Shown here in pieces: positions 41,877 through 52,997 of a stretch of DNA of 64,000 nucleotides. The notes under the pieces are model-generated. The model ran no database searches. It was given only the letters and a program-made list of their open reading frames with translations, and was not told the origin of the DNA. This stretch comes from Spiroplasma apis B31. Lineage in GTDB: Bacteria > Bacillota_I > Bacilli_A > Mycoplasmatales > Mycoplasmataceae. The position numbers and the translations under genes are program-made. The stretch lies in assembly GCF_000500935.1 (NCBI RefSeq), contig NC_022998.1:434001-498000 (forward strand). The letters run 5' to 3'. Within the stretch, counting starts at the first letter, position 1. The number at the start of each line of letters is the position of its first letter.

Positions 41877-41902
41877 AAATCACTTTATGTGATTTTTTTT
41901 AT
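41877..41902 (+). terminator. Terminator after fib
   Basis: AAATCAC-TTTAT-GTGATTT followed by T8. Confidence 0.85.
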
Positions 41903-41940
41903 TTGTTTATGTTATTTTTATATTAAAGGTGGCCACAATA

Positions 41941-42351
41941 ATGAGTAAAAAAACTTTAATTGATAATGATAAAACGGTTGAACTCGCTTTTGAAGAGTTA
42001 TTAGAATTATCAACAATGGAGTTAGAAAATTTAAGTTTCAGTATTGAAACTAATTCTAAAAAAACACCGCAACCTAATAAAATTTCTTATGATAACTTAT
42101 CGGGAATTCAAAAGATTATTTTTGACGCGAAAAATAAAAATACTAATATCAAAAAAGAAATAAAATATACACCCGAGTCTAGTGATGAAAGAGAGATTAT
42201 AATGCGTGCAAGCCAAAAAGGTAAATCAGCTTATGATTCGGATGTATTAAGAGAATTGATATTAAATCGACAAAAACAAAAAAGAAACTCAAATAATTTG
42301 TCAAGTTTAATAAATAATGTCAAAAAAAATAAAGATGACTATAATAAATAA
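41941..42351 (+). CDS. Small acidic/helical protein downstream of fib, unknown
   Basis: 136 residues, no signal or membrane helix. The first half is acidic and helical (VELAFEELLELSTMELENLS), the second basic (RQKQKRNSN...KKNKDDYNK). ATG 41941 is preceded by AAAGGTGG; an in-frame GTG at 41929 is part of that site. It is close behind fib but separated by the terminator. No family recognised. Confidence 0.6.
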   Translation: MSKKTLIDNDKTVELAFEELLELSTMELENLSFSIETNSKKTPQPNKISYDNLSGIQKIIFDAKNKNTNIKKEIKYTPESSDEREIIMRASQKGKSAYDSDVLRELILNRQKQKRNSNNLSSLINNVKKNKDDYNK

Positions 42352-42375
42352 AAAAAATTTTAAAACATAAATATT

Positions 42376-42381
42376 TATAAT
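42376..42381 (+). promoter_or_regulatory. Promoter -10 of the YitT-family gene
   Basis: TATAAT at 42376-42381; GAAGGAATTTTGCAA precedes the ATG. Confidence 0.5.
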
Positions 42382-42418
42382 ACAATACTTGTAAATAAAA
42401 AAGAAGGAATTTTGCAAA

Positions 42419-44179
42419 ATGAATGATGATATCTTAAATGACAAAGCAACTAAAACTTTAGAAGATTTGGTTATTGATGAGCCAAAAGAATCATTTCATT
42501 CAAAAAGCGAACAACGAACAATAAAAAAAGCAGCAAAAGAACTTGCTAAAAATGAAGGTAACACTATAGAATTAAGCAATATTGAAAGTATAGTTATGTC
42601 AAAAAGGGAGCAAAGACTATTGGTTCAAGAGTACTTCAAAAGTAAATTTTGAAGAGAACTAGGAAAACTAGCATTAGCTGCCCTAATGATCACCATAACT
42701 TTTGACTACTTTATTTCTGCAACTGGTAGAACAGGTTTGTTTCCCGCTGGAGTTGGTGCAATTGCTCGTTTTCTTGCAATTTTAACTTTCCCAACTGACA
42801 TTGGACTTCAAAGTTCATTTTATTTCATTTACTACTTCACAATAAACATACCATTGATGATTTTTGGATACTTTAAGCTAGGTAAAAAGTTCACTTTTAC
42901 TACTGTTTTATTTATAATTTTGCAAATAGCATTTGACCAAATCCTTCAAATCATACCATTTTTCAACCCAACAGATTTTCATATAATTATTAATTTCTCT
43001 CTAATTCAAAACCTTTCAAATTCTTGAAATACTTCTATATGGTTATTTATTTTTGGATCATTAGGGGGAGTTTTGTTAGGTGCTTCATATTCAATTGTCT
43101 ATAAAATCGGTTCATCATCAGGAGGAGCAGATTTTTTAACTATTTTTTTCTCAAAAATTAAGAATAAACCAGTTGGTAATTTAAATAGGAATGCTAATTT
43201 CATGATATTAGGTTTCATAATCATAATGAACTCAATCATTCTACCAGCTAGTATGTTGAGTGCAGAACAAAAGATGAATGCCTTGTACAATCTTTCAGTT
43301 GATGACGCTTTTCAAACTTACACAAAGGATGGTAAAAACCTAATAGAGTCATTATTTGAATATGTTCTTGGTAAAGACAATCGTGGACCAGCATATTTGG
43401 ACCCTGCATTCTCAAAATATTTTGATTTATTGGGAGATGCAAAAGCAAAAGAAATTTATAGTGTTTCAGAATTAATTGATTATTTAGTAAGTAAGCAACC
43501 TGATAATAATTACCTATACCGTTATTTAGTTCAATTAGCTTGCAACAATGGTTTTGGTGAAAATCTTGCTGGTTGAACACTAGTAAAAGTAAAATTAACT
43601 TTTATATTTGGTCCATCATTGTTTGCATCAATTGTCTTAATTTTGTGCAGTTCAGCAACAACAAATGCACTATATCCTAAATTTAAACTAAGAACATACT
43701 TAATTACTACTAACCAACCAAAAGAAATAAACAATTTTTTCCTAGAGCGTGGTTTTCAAAATGATATTGTAACTTGAGATGGTACTAACCGAATAAATAA
43801 AAACTATTTACACAGAAGTGTTATTATGGTTGCCATGTCAGTTATGGATTGAGACTCCTTAGAAAAAGAAGTTTTTCTAATTGATCCACAGGCTAAAATT
43901 AACATTTTAAAAACGAAGGCTGTTAAAGGAATATTTAACTACGAAATCAAGAAAAATGATGAAAGAGATTTCATTCATAGAAAAATAAATTCTGATGAAA
44001 TGGAATTGGAAAAAATCAGACAAATAGCAATTGTAAAACTTAATAGAGAAACCGAAAGACAGAATCGTAAAAATAATAAGAAAAGAAGAGATAACATAAG
44101 CCTCGATAAAAACGGTTTTGTAAGGGCGAATAAGCACAAAAATAACCGTATGACTCAAAAAGATATCTATGATGAATAA
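42419..44179 (+). CDS. YitT-family membrane protein with DUF2179 domain
   Basis: 586 residues, longer than the usual 280-300. An 80-residue charged cytoplasmic N-terminus precedes the membrane part: LALAALMITITFDYFISATGRTGLFPAGVGAIARFL and YKIGSSSGGADFLTIFFSKIKNKPVGNLNRN are YitT hallmarks. A hydrophilic insert of about 110 residues follows before the last helix. TTNQPKEINNFFLERG...VIMVAMSVMDWDSLEKEVFLIDPQA is the cytoplasmic DUF2179 domain, then a basic tail. YitT proteins are putative transporters of unknown substrate. Several TGA Trp codons interrupt it under the standard code. Confidence 0.85.
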
Positions 44180-44187
44180 AGTGTAGT

Positions 44188-44217
44188 TCTTATAACAAAA
44201 ATAAGATTTTATCATTT
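44188..44217 (+). terminator. Terminator after the YitT-family gene
   Basis: TCTTAT (44188-44193) and ATAAGA (44201-44206) flank a 7-base loop; a T-rich stretch follows. Confidence 0.65.
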
Positions 44218-44260
44218 CTTTAAAAATTTTTGTTTATAATAAATAAGTATGGTGATTTGA

Positions 44261-44536
44261 ATGTGAAATAATTATTTGCAAGATATTATTTATAAAATGT
44301 TAGAAATAAAACTCATTGAGGTAAAAAAACAAATAAAACAAATCACAATTGTTGATATATATGACTATTTAAAAAATGTCATTTTTAAGAAAAATAAAAT
44401 AAGGGATGTTAATGATGCTTCTTTCTACATAATGAATATCAAAGTTAATAAGTTGTTTGAATACATGAACATAAATGTTTTATTGGATAAAACCAATACG
44501 ATAGAAACAGATTTAAAATCTATATTAGAGGGATAA
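44261..44536 (+). CDS. Post-transcriptional regulator ComN-like protein
   Basis: 91 residues. ATG 44261 is followed at once by TGA (Met-Trp), so standard-code calling starts too late; GGTGATTTGA gives a weak ribosome binding site. MLEIKLIEVKKQIKQITIVDIYDYLKNVIFKKNKIRDVNDASFYIMNI fits the small ComN/Post_transc_reg family (helix, then I-x-D-h-x-x-Y-L). In Bacillus comN is also adjacent to secDF, and secDF starts directly after this stop. Its mRNA partner is not known here. Confidence 0.6.
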
Positions 44537-47500
44537 GTGGTCAAAGTGAAAAAAAATCAAAAAACAAATCAAAAAAATATTAATAAAAATGTTTTTAGGT
44601 TTTTAACAATTTTCTTATTATTATGTTCATTAGCACTTGGAATTTTATTTAGTACATGACGTTTTTCAAAAGATTACAAGCTAGGTAATGACTTTAGGGG
44701 TTATTATTCAGCATTGGTTTCAGTTGATAACGTAAATAATGAAAAAAAAGCCAATAACCAACCTAATGGTGATGCAAAAGAGGCAGCCAAGGTATTAGAA
44801 CAAAGATTAAACCCTATGGGTACAAATCAAATAATAATTGAAACTGCTGGTTTGAATTATTTAAAAGTTTTGTCACCAATAGAAGCATATAAAAACAAAA
44901 TTGTTTTCCAAAATCAAATTCAAAGAAAGGGTGGAGCCATCCTTTTAAATGAAGAGTACAAAGATTTACAATTCAAAGATCAAGAGAGAACTGGAATTAA
45001 TGACTTTTTCTCAAGTGCTAAATCTACTTCTATAACTACAGCTAGAGGTAAAAACCCAGCTGTGTCATTTGAATTAAAAGGTTCAAACTTTTCTTCTTTA
45101 TTTAAAGCAGAAGAAGGTCAAACATCTGCTAAGTTAAAAATGTCAGTATTAATTGATGCTGATGGTTTTTATAATGATATTAGAAACTTCTATAATTTAG
45201 TTGAGGCTGATAAAAATGAAGAAAAAGTAAATCTTTACTTCGAACAAATAATCGAACCATTTAGAAATATTTATAATAATAGCGAAACAAATGCTAAAGC
45301 TAAGCTGATATTAGCTGACTTTTTTAAAGGTCGTTATACAATTACAACTTCTGGTAATAATAAATCTTATTCTTATGTTAATTTACTTGACAAAAATTTT
45401 GAAAGAAAAACATTTTTAGACCACTTTAGTGATTTTGAATTTCTATCAGATACTTCTGGGTATGTTTATGATCCCAATGCTAAGACTGATGATTTCAAAG
45501 AAGGTGGAAAATATGCCGAAGAAGTTATTGGTTATTCAATATCAAGCGGTAATGACCGCAGTACAAAATTAGGTAAAGTAAATGAATTATTCAATGAGTT
45601 TAACCCTGTTATGGCTAAGTTTCTTAATACAAATGCTAACTCATTGAATAAAAAGATTTATAATTCTTTAACAAATTACTTCTTATTTGATGGTACTGCT
45701 TCAAATAGTGGAAGATTAAATGAAGCTTCTACATCAGTTAATGGTGCTTATGGTTATATAAAAGATAATCATTTTATTACAGAGTACCCTAAAGATCCTG
45801 AATCTAAAGCTAAAATGGGTGCATCTGTATTTAACGCTTCTACAAAAGGTTTTGTTTTCACAGTAAACGAAATTTCAGAAATATCTGGTTCAATTACTAG
45901 TTTAATGCTTTCATTCGCTATTATATTTATGGGTGTTATCGCCTTAGCATTGATGATTTATATAGCCTTTTTATATAGGGTATTAGGTATTTTCATGATT
46001 GCAATAATATTAGCGATTACAGGCCTTACATTGTTATCTACTACTTGATTTGGACTAACTTTAGGACCTGAAACAATCATTGGAATAATTTTAATTATCG
46101 CTCTCAACCTTGAAATATTTGTCCTTATATTTGAAAATGTTAAGTACAATATTTTCAATAAACAAAGGGGAGTCAAGACAAGTTTCAACATTTCAATTAA
46201 AGAAAACCTTGGTATTGCCATTGATGTTATAGTTGCCCTAATTGTGCCAAGTATTTGTTTATTTTGAATTACTTCTAACGCACTTCAGTCATTTGCAATA
46301 ATAATTTCAATGGGAATGGCTTTCTCAATATTGTTGACAGTTTTATTTGCTGTAATCTTATTCAAAATGTTAATAAATACAAATATCTTCAATAATAATC
46401 TATGATTATTTGCATTAAACACTAGTTTCGCCAAAAATGGTAGACCAGTGTTAAATTACAAAATATACACTTTGAAAAATAAAATTCAAAAACTAGATTA
46501 TGCAACAATTAATGATAAAAAAATTGAAGTTTTAGAAAGACAAAAGTCTTCTTTAAATGACTCAGTTCATTCATTGTCAAGTAAAAGTCAAAAAGCTACG
46601 CTTAAAAAAATAGAGAAAATAGAGAAGAAATTATTAAATCTAAAGAGTTTCAAAATAGATTCAAAAGATATTGATAAAAGAAAAACTTTACAAGCTAAAT
46701 TAGCAACTTTAGAAACTAAATTAGCACAAAAAGAACAGAAACACGAAGAACTGCATGTGTTAAAAGCTGAAAAAATAAAAGAGAAACTTAACAAAAAAAT
46801 AAACAAAAAAATAACTAAAATCAAAACTAAAATCTCTAAGTTAGATCAAGAAAAATATATTACTAAGATAAATAAATTAAATTTAGCTATCGAAGAACTA
46901 AATTATGTTTTGAACGATAATACAGAAACAATTATCGAGCAAGAAAGTGAAATAGTTACTTCAACTAAAGAAAAGTTGAAAGTAAAAACTTATGAAAAGG
47001 TTATTAAACACGGATCTAAACTACTCGCATTTATTTTAATTATTTTAACTTCAATAGCAGCCTTGGTTGGTGGTTTATGAGGACCTAATTACGACGCAAC
47101 ATTTGGTAACAGAACCGAGTATACAATTTGAGGAAGTAACATTGATGAGTTCTATCAAAATATCGAAGCGGTATCTAATAAAGATGAACCGAATAATGAA
47201 TTAATAAATATTGCGAAAAACACAGTTAAAAACTTCAATGATTTTGAAATTGAGAATCCTACTCTAGAACCTAGTTCATCTAAAAGACAACTTAAGAAAA
47301 CTCAATTAGTAAGTAATTTCATATATACAGTATTTCTTGACAAAGAATATGTAAATTATCTAGCGAATACTACAAATGCGATAACTACATATGTTAATCA
47401 TAATCATAGTGTCTCATATGGTTCTAAATTTGAATATAATTCTAAAACATCTGATGAAGAAAATTATCCATGAATTTCTTTATCAGTAGCAACAACTAAC

Positions 47501-48442
47501 TCAGAGCAATCATCAATTGCTAAAAACGTTTTCCAAAGAATGGGAATTAACATCACGAACGCTCGTGAAGACAGAGGGTTTATTTCAAAAAGAATTAGAC
47601 CAGCTACTATGCTATGAATGTCATTCCAAATGCTATGAACAGTTCTAGCTATTATATTAGGCTTATTAATTTATATATTGATAAGATTCAAATGAACATA
47701 CTATATTGCGATGATTGTGGCAATCATATTAACTCCTGCAATTACCCTTGGTGCTATTGTTGCATTACAAATACCATTAGGAATGAGCTCATTAATATCT
47801 ATTGTTGCTTCTATCTCATTTGTATGTATGGCATTATTTATAATTTTTGGAAAAGCAAGGTCATTAATTGTTTCAAAAGATGAAAAGAGTTTAAATGAAT
47901 ACTTCAAAAAAGAAATTGAATATTCATTCAACACTAAATCAGAAAAAAAACGTATCAAGGATGAACTTTTCTTAATTAAAGCAGATCTTAAATTAGCACT
48001 CAAAAGTAAAGATTTAACTGTTAAAGAAAAAAGAGAACTGTATGCACAGTTCAGTAAGACAAAACAAGAAAAATATTTAGCATTTAAAGATATCAAAAAA
48101 GAAAACAAAATCAAAATTTCTAGAGTAGCAAAAGAGAATAATTACCTTAAAGAAGTGATGGTTCAAACATTTAGGTTTGGTGTTAAAAGAACTTATTTAA
48201 TTGGATCGGTATATATAGCTGTTGCCTTACTATTGGCGATGACACTATCACCACTATTAGCATTTGGTATCAGTTTAATTATAGGTATATTATCATCAGC
48301 ATTAGTTGTATTATTTGTAGCAATACCAATATGAATTGGTTTAGAACAATTAAGAATTAGAAATCATCTTTCAAGAAAACACTTCATCAACAACCTTAAA
48401 GTTTCTGGTGAAGAGCAAATTATTGAAGGTATAAATGATTAA
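44537..48442 (+). CDS. secDF: Fused protein-export membrane protein SecDF with coiled-coil inserts
   Basis: 1301 residues, far longer than Bacillus SecDF (about 740). An N-terminal helix is followed by a large extracytoplasmic SecD P1 region (residues ~45-450, including AAKVLEQRLNPMGTNQIIIET). A first helix bundle (~455-635, with GPETIIGIILIIALNLEIFVLIFENVK) precedes a charged coiled coil of about 185 residues (640-823). The SecF half follows with its own ectodomain and helices (~1030-1110), a second charged insert of ~100 residues, and the last helices. It uses the proton gradient to help SecYEG export. I prefer GTG 44537 (after AGAGGGATAA) over GTG 44546. Confidence 0.88.
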
Positions 48443-48459
48443 AAACTAGGAGTAATATT

Positions 48460-48972
48460 ATGGATTTAAAAAAATATATTTGAGATGTTCAAGATTTTCC
48501 AATAAAAGGAATAACTTTTAAAGATATCACACCTGTCCTAAATGACATAGAAGCTTTTAAATATACTGTAGACCAAATGTCTGAATATGTTAAAAGCAGA
48601 GGAGCAAACGTAATTGTAGCTCCAGAAGCAAGAGGATTTGTTTTCGCAAGTGCTGTTGCATATGTTACTGGTTGCCGTTTTGTTTTAGTAAGAAAACCAA
48701 ACAAACTACCCAGAAAAGTAAAAGATATTAAGTATGATTTAGAATACGGTTCTGGTCATATTCAAATTCATGAGGACGATCTTAAAGCGAATGATAAAGT
48801 TGTTATCATTGATGACGTTCTTGCAACTGGTGGAACTATGGAGGCTATTATAAACTTAGTCGAAGATAGCAATGCTTCAGTTGAAGGAATTGTCTTTCTA
48901 GCTGATATAACTTCACTTCATAAACCAGAAATATTTGATAAATACGATTGAAAAACACTAGTTAGTTACTAA
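48460..48972 (+). CDS. apt: Adenine phosphoribosyltransferase
   Basis: 170 residues, normal length. VQDFPIKGITFKDITPVL, EARGFVFASAVAY, FVLVRKPNKLP and the PRPP loop VVIIDDVLATGGTM are diagnostic. It converts adenine plus PRPP to AMP. It follows secDF by 17 bases with an AGGAG site and precedes a strong terminator; the secDF-apt-rel order is common in Firmicutes, although here two other elements intervene before rel. Confidence 0.96.
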
Positions 48973-48975
48973 AAA

Positions 48976-49003
48976 AAGCCCCTATAAAGGGCTTTTTTTT
49001 ATT
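48976..49003 (+). terminator. Terminator after apt
   Basis: AAGCCC-CTATAAA-GGGCTT and T8. Confidence 0.9.
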
Positions 49004-49666
49004 AATAACTTATAAATAGAGTGGAAATGTTTTTTGTAACAATTCCTTGTCAAAATTTGATTATATTATTAAAATAAAGTAAATTCAGTTAATTAATCAA
49101 TTATTATACAAGTTACACTATAATACAGACTAATTGAACTTTAATACTTACATAAACAGTATGTGTTGAATTTACTAATAGAAGTGCAATTTATGGTATC
49201 TTAAATAAACTACTTATCTTCTGCGATAGAATAATTTATTTGCATTTTTATTTGAATAATATTTTTTTATATACTAAATTTTGATAGGTGTAAAAAAACC
49301 ACAATATTTTTTTACTATTTCATATTAACATTTACACTCAAAATAGCAACGGTTTTAAAAACAAACACAATTTAGTAAATTAATACTAGAAAAAGTATAT
49401 TTATTATTTATTATTTTTATTTTCTCGATAATTTAGTCTCTTTTTTCGTGTTTTTTAATATTAATTTGTATGAAAACTCATTAGTATTAATAATCATTTA
49501 TCTCCATTAGAAACCTATTTGTAAATGGTTACTATTGTTTGTTTCCTGTTATTTAATAGATGATCAAGCTTTGATGTATTCACAATACTAAAATAAACTT
49601 TATTCACTTAGCTAAGAATTTTTTTAAAATATAGATAAAATATTTGCTAAATTAAAATAAACCAAC
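49003..49666. other. Gene-free AT-rich stretch
   Basis: About 660 bases with no frame of useful length on either strand in code 4, many scattered stops, no tRNA and no repeat array. Nothing identifiable was seen. Confidence 0.6.
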
Positions 49667-49750
49667 TATAATAAAAGTAATAAGCATCAAGCTAATTTAG
49701 TTATTGAACGTGAAGTAACCTAGCACTAGGAGTGGGTTGCTTATTTTTGT
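49667..49750 (+). ncRNA. Short predicted transcript with own promoter and terminator
   Basis: TATAAT at 49667-49672 predicts a start near 49680. The hairpin AAGTAACC (49713-49720) / GGTTGCTT (49735-49742) with an inner CCTA/TAGG option and an ATTTTTG tail predicts an end near 49748. No start codon with a ribosome binding site lies between. A second TATAAT (49760-49765) restarts transcription for the next gene. Confidence 0.4.
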
Positions 49751-49759
49751 ATTTTGTAT

Positions 49760-49765
49760 TATAAT
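49760..49765 (+). promoter_or_regulatory. Promoter -10 of the disordered-protein gene
   Basis: TATAAT at 49760-49765; TTAAGGAGGTCGCGCAT is one of the strongest ribosome binding sites in the window. Confidence 0.6.
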
Positions 49766-49794
49766 ATAGTTAATAAATTAAGGAGGTCGCGCAT

Positions 49795-50514
49795 ATGAAT
49801 TATGTTTTTGCAGACGGTATGAATTTTTGAGTAGTTGACAGAAACTTTAACAGAGTAGCTAAGTTCACTAATTTCTCAGAAGCACAAAACTATGCTAACT
49901 CTTTAAATTTTCAATCTAAAGGTTTAAATACAAATTTCCAAGGAAATTTTGGAAATAATGGATTTGCAAATTATTTACCTAGTTCTTTTCCAAACATACA
50001 AAAGAATTTATTAGATTCACCTTATGGAAATGAATCAAGAAATTTACCAGTTAGTTACGGTAACATAACAATCAATTGTTCACCAAACCCACAATCAACT
50101 CCAATAGCATTTGGTCAACAACCTTTTGTACAACCTAAACAGTTTGGTGGTTTTGCTCCTCAACAAATGCCTTTCTTACAACAACCACTTAACCCAGTTC
50201 AATTTAATCAAGAGATTCCAAAACAAAAAGATCTTGATAGTGAACAAAAAGAAAACGACTATGTTGAAAGCAACACCAATAAAAAATCTAAAAAAGCAAA
50301 AGCTTCATTTGATGATTCTGATGACACATTAAATCTTGAAAGCTTGGATGATGAATTTGTTGTTAAACAAGAAAAAAAATTGAACAAAAGAAAAAAAGAA
50401 GTTACTGATACAAATGATTGGATTGTAGAAGAAACCATCGAACCTTCAAGTGCTGGTGAACTTAGACTGTCTAAAAGAGACATCGATAACTTTTTGGAAA
50501 AAATGAAATCTTAA
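49795..50514 (+). CDS. Asn/Gln/Phe/Pro-rich disordered protein
   Basis: 239 residues. The first 30 (MNYVFADGMNFWVVDRNFNR) look folded. Residues about 35-145 are rich in Asn, Gln, Phe, Pro and Gly (NTNFQGNFGNNGFANYLP, QPKQFGGFAPQQMPFLQQPL), resembling prion-like or condensate-forming low-complexity regions. Residues 150-215 are alternately basic and acidic, and the end ELRLSKRDIDNFLEKMK is a probable helix. No signal peptide or membrane helix, so cytoplasmic. The strong ribosome binding site suggests good expression. I do not recognise the family. Confidence 0.7.
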
Positions 50515-50542
50515 AACCAAACTTGTTTGGTTTTTTTATTTT
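50513..50542 (+). terminator. Terminator after the disordered-protein gene
   Basis: AAACCAAAC-TT-GTTTGGTTT and a T run. Confidence 0.85.
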
Positions 50543-50574
50543 TTGGGTACTGGGGTAATTATAGACTTATTCAC

Positions 50575-50590
50575 TATAATTAGTTATAAT
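50575..50590 (+). promoter_or_regulatory. Tandem -10 boxes before rel
   Basis: TATAAT occurs at 50575-50580 and again at 50585-50590; either could start the rel mRNA. Confidence 0.5.
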
Positions 50591-50626
50591 TAATCAAAGA
50601 AAAGTAGTATTGAGAGGGGTGTCAAG

Positions 50627-52933
50627 ATGTTCGAAGATTCAGGTAGTTTTAATTTTGTAGAATGTCGAGACGTTGAAATTTTAATAACTGAGATAAAAAA
50701 GTATATTCAAAATCCAAAAATTATTGCAGAGATTAAAGAAGCTTATGACTATGCTGAAGAAAAACATAGACCTCAAAAAAGAAAAAATGGAGATCCATTT
50801 ATAATACATCCATTATCAACAGCATATTATTTGGCTCAATGAAGAATGGGACCTAAAACAATAATTGCTGGACTATTACATGATGTTATTGAAGACACAC
50901 CCGTAACATTTGATGAAATAGAAGAATTATATGGAAATGATGTTGCTGATATTGTTGAAGCAGTTACTAAGGTGAGTTATTTTACTAAAGAAAACCGCGC
51001 ACAGATGAAAGCAAATTATTTGAGAAAACTTTTTGTTTCTATGATAAGGGATATAAGAGTTATCATTGTAAAAATTGCGGATAGAATGCATAATCTATTA
51101 ACTCTTAAATATATGACACCAGAAAAGCAAAAAATTATTGCAAAAGAAACTCTGGATATATATTCAACAATCGCCCACAGAATTGGAATGAAGTCTGCGA
51201 AAAACCTTTTAGAAGACCACAGTTTTTATTTTTTAAATCCAGAAGAATTTGAAAAAATAACTCAGCTTTTAGAAGAAAGTAAAGAAGCAAGAACACAAAT
51301 GATTAGTGAAATCATAAATGATATAAATAAAAGAGTGGAAAATGAATTAAAAGATGAACAATTAACTATTTTTGGTAGATCGAAAACAATATATTCTATT
51401 TATAAAAAAATGTCTATCTTTGGAAAGTCTTTCTCAGATATTAATGATATTTTAGCTGTTCGTATTATAACCAATACTGTTGATGAATGTTATAAATTAT
51501 TAGGTTGAGTTCATCAAATGTATACGCCTTTATCGGGAAGGTTTAAAGATTATATTGCAACACCTAAAAACAATTTATACCAATCTTTACATACAACTCT
51601 AGCCAACAGGGACGGGATAATTTTTGAAGTACAAATAAGAACCAAAGAAATGGATGATATCGCTGAACACGGGGCTGCAGCTCACTGGAAATATAAAGAA
51701 GGCGAAGGAAATGTTGACGTAGCTACAAAACAAAGAGAAATAGATGAAAAAGTAGATATGTTTACAAGACTAATGAATCTTGAAAAACTAGCTTCTGATG
51801 GTATGGAAGTGGAATATAACGAAAGTGGAATTGGCAATCTAGAACAAGAAATTGAAGAAACTGTTAAATCAGACTATCTTGCTCCCTTGATATATATTTT
51901 AACCCCTGATGGTCATGTTGTTACGTTACCCTTTGGTTCTACAGTTTTAGATTTTGCATATAAAATACACACTGAAATTGGTAATAAAACAATCGGTGCA
52001 AAAATCAATGGGGTTTTCTCTCCTTATAATACAACCTTAAACTCGGGTGAAATGGTTGAGATACAAACTTCAAAAGAAGCAGCTCCAACAGAAAAATGAC
52101 TTCGTTTTATTAGAACTTCCACTGCCCGTAAGGCAATTGAAGCTTATTTAGCTGAACGTAAGAAAATCGAAGAAGAAAAAGAAAAAATAACTAATCAAAA
52201 AATAATTAGAAATACTAAAAGAGAAATCGATAGATACATCGTAGCTAACAACTTAAAATGACAGATAAACTCGATAGATGAAATTCAAAAGAAGCTTAAA
52301 GTACTAGATTACAAGAATATTGATGCTTTCTTACTTTCTATTGGTAAAGGTGATTTTTCGATTCCTGAAGCCGTTGAAGTCGTTTATGTTTCTAAAGAAG
52401 AATTACGAGATGTTGAAAAAATTAATGATCTTAAAACAAGAAAATATATTTCTGTAAAAGGAAGAGATGACTTAAAAATCAACGGGATTGAACAAGTTAG
52501 TTGTTCAATCGCTCAATGTTGTTATCCAATTCCAATGGAAAAAGTAACTAGTTTTATGTCAAAAACTAAAGGAATACAAGTTCATAGGAGTGAATGTATC
52601 AATATTGTAAATATTAGGAAGGTCCACAACCTTTTACCAACTGAGTGAGTTCCAAAAAAAGTAGTTGGAAAAAAATACGCAACAAAAATTAGATTAGTAA
52701 CTTACGATAGAGTTGGTATCTTGGCAGATATAATCCAAGTTTTCACAAATCGTAGAGTTAATATTACAGAAGCAAAGTTAATAACAGTGGAAGAAGAATT
52801 TTTAGGAAAAGGTAGCTTAATTATTGAAGTTGAAAATACTGAACATTTGAACCAAACTATGACAGCGCTTGCTGAAATTGCTGGAGTTTCTAAGGTGACA
52901 AGAGCATTAACATCAGGAGATAATTTTGAATAA
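50627..52933 (+). CDS. rel: Bifunctional (p)ppGpp synthetase/hydrolase Rel
   Basis: 768 residues, full length. The HD hydrolase domain keeps H-D (85-86) and E-D (89-90) in LLHDVIEDT. The synthetase domain has GRSKTIYSIYKKM, NDILAVRIIT and FKDYIATPKNNLYQSLHTT. A TGS domain (DGHVVTLPFGSTVLDFAYKIH) and a C-terminal ACT domain (IRLVTYDRVGILADIIQVF) regulate it on the ribosome. GAGAGGGGTGTCAAG precedes the ATG. Three TGA Trp codons interrupt the frame under the standard code. Confidence 0.95.
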
Positions 52934-52997
52934 TAATATATATCAACCATTAACATAGTATTTATGAATTGTAGAAATATTAAGTTTAGAGGGTTTT

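Noticed and set aside
43248-43580. Minus-strand open frames opposite the YitT-family gene and similar antisense frames elsewhere
   Set aside because: They lie wholly inside well-supported genes, lack ribosome binding sites and show no recognisable motifs.
49003-49666. Possible replication origin or prophage remnant in the empty AT-rich stretch
   Set aside because: No DnaA boxes (TTATCCACA-like), no dnaA/dnaN nearby, no phage-like frame and no repeats.
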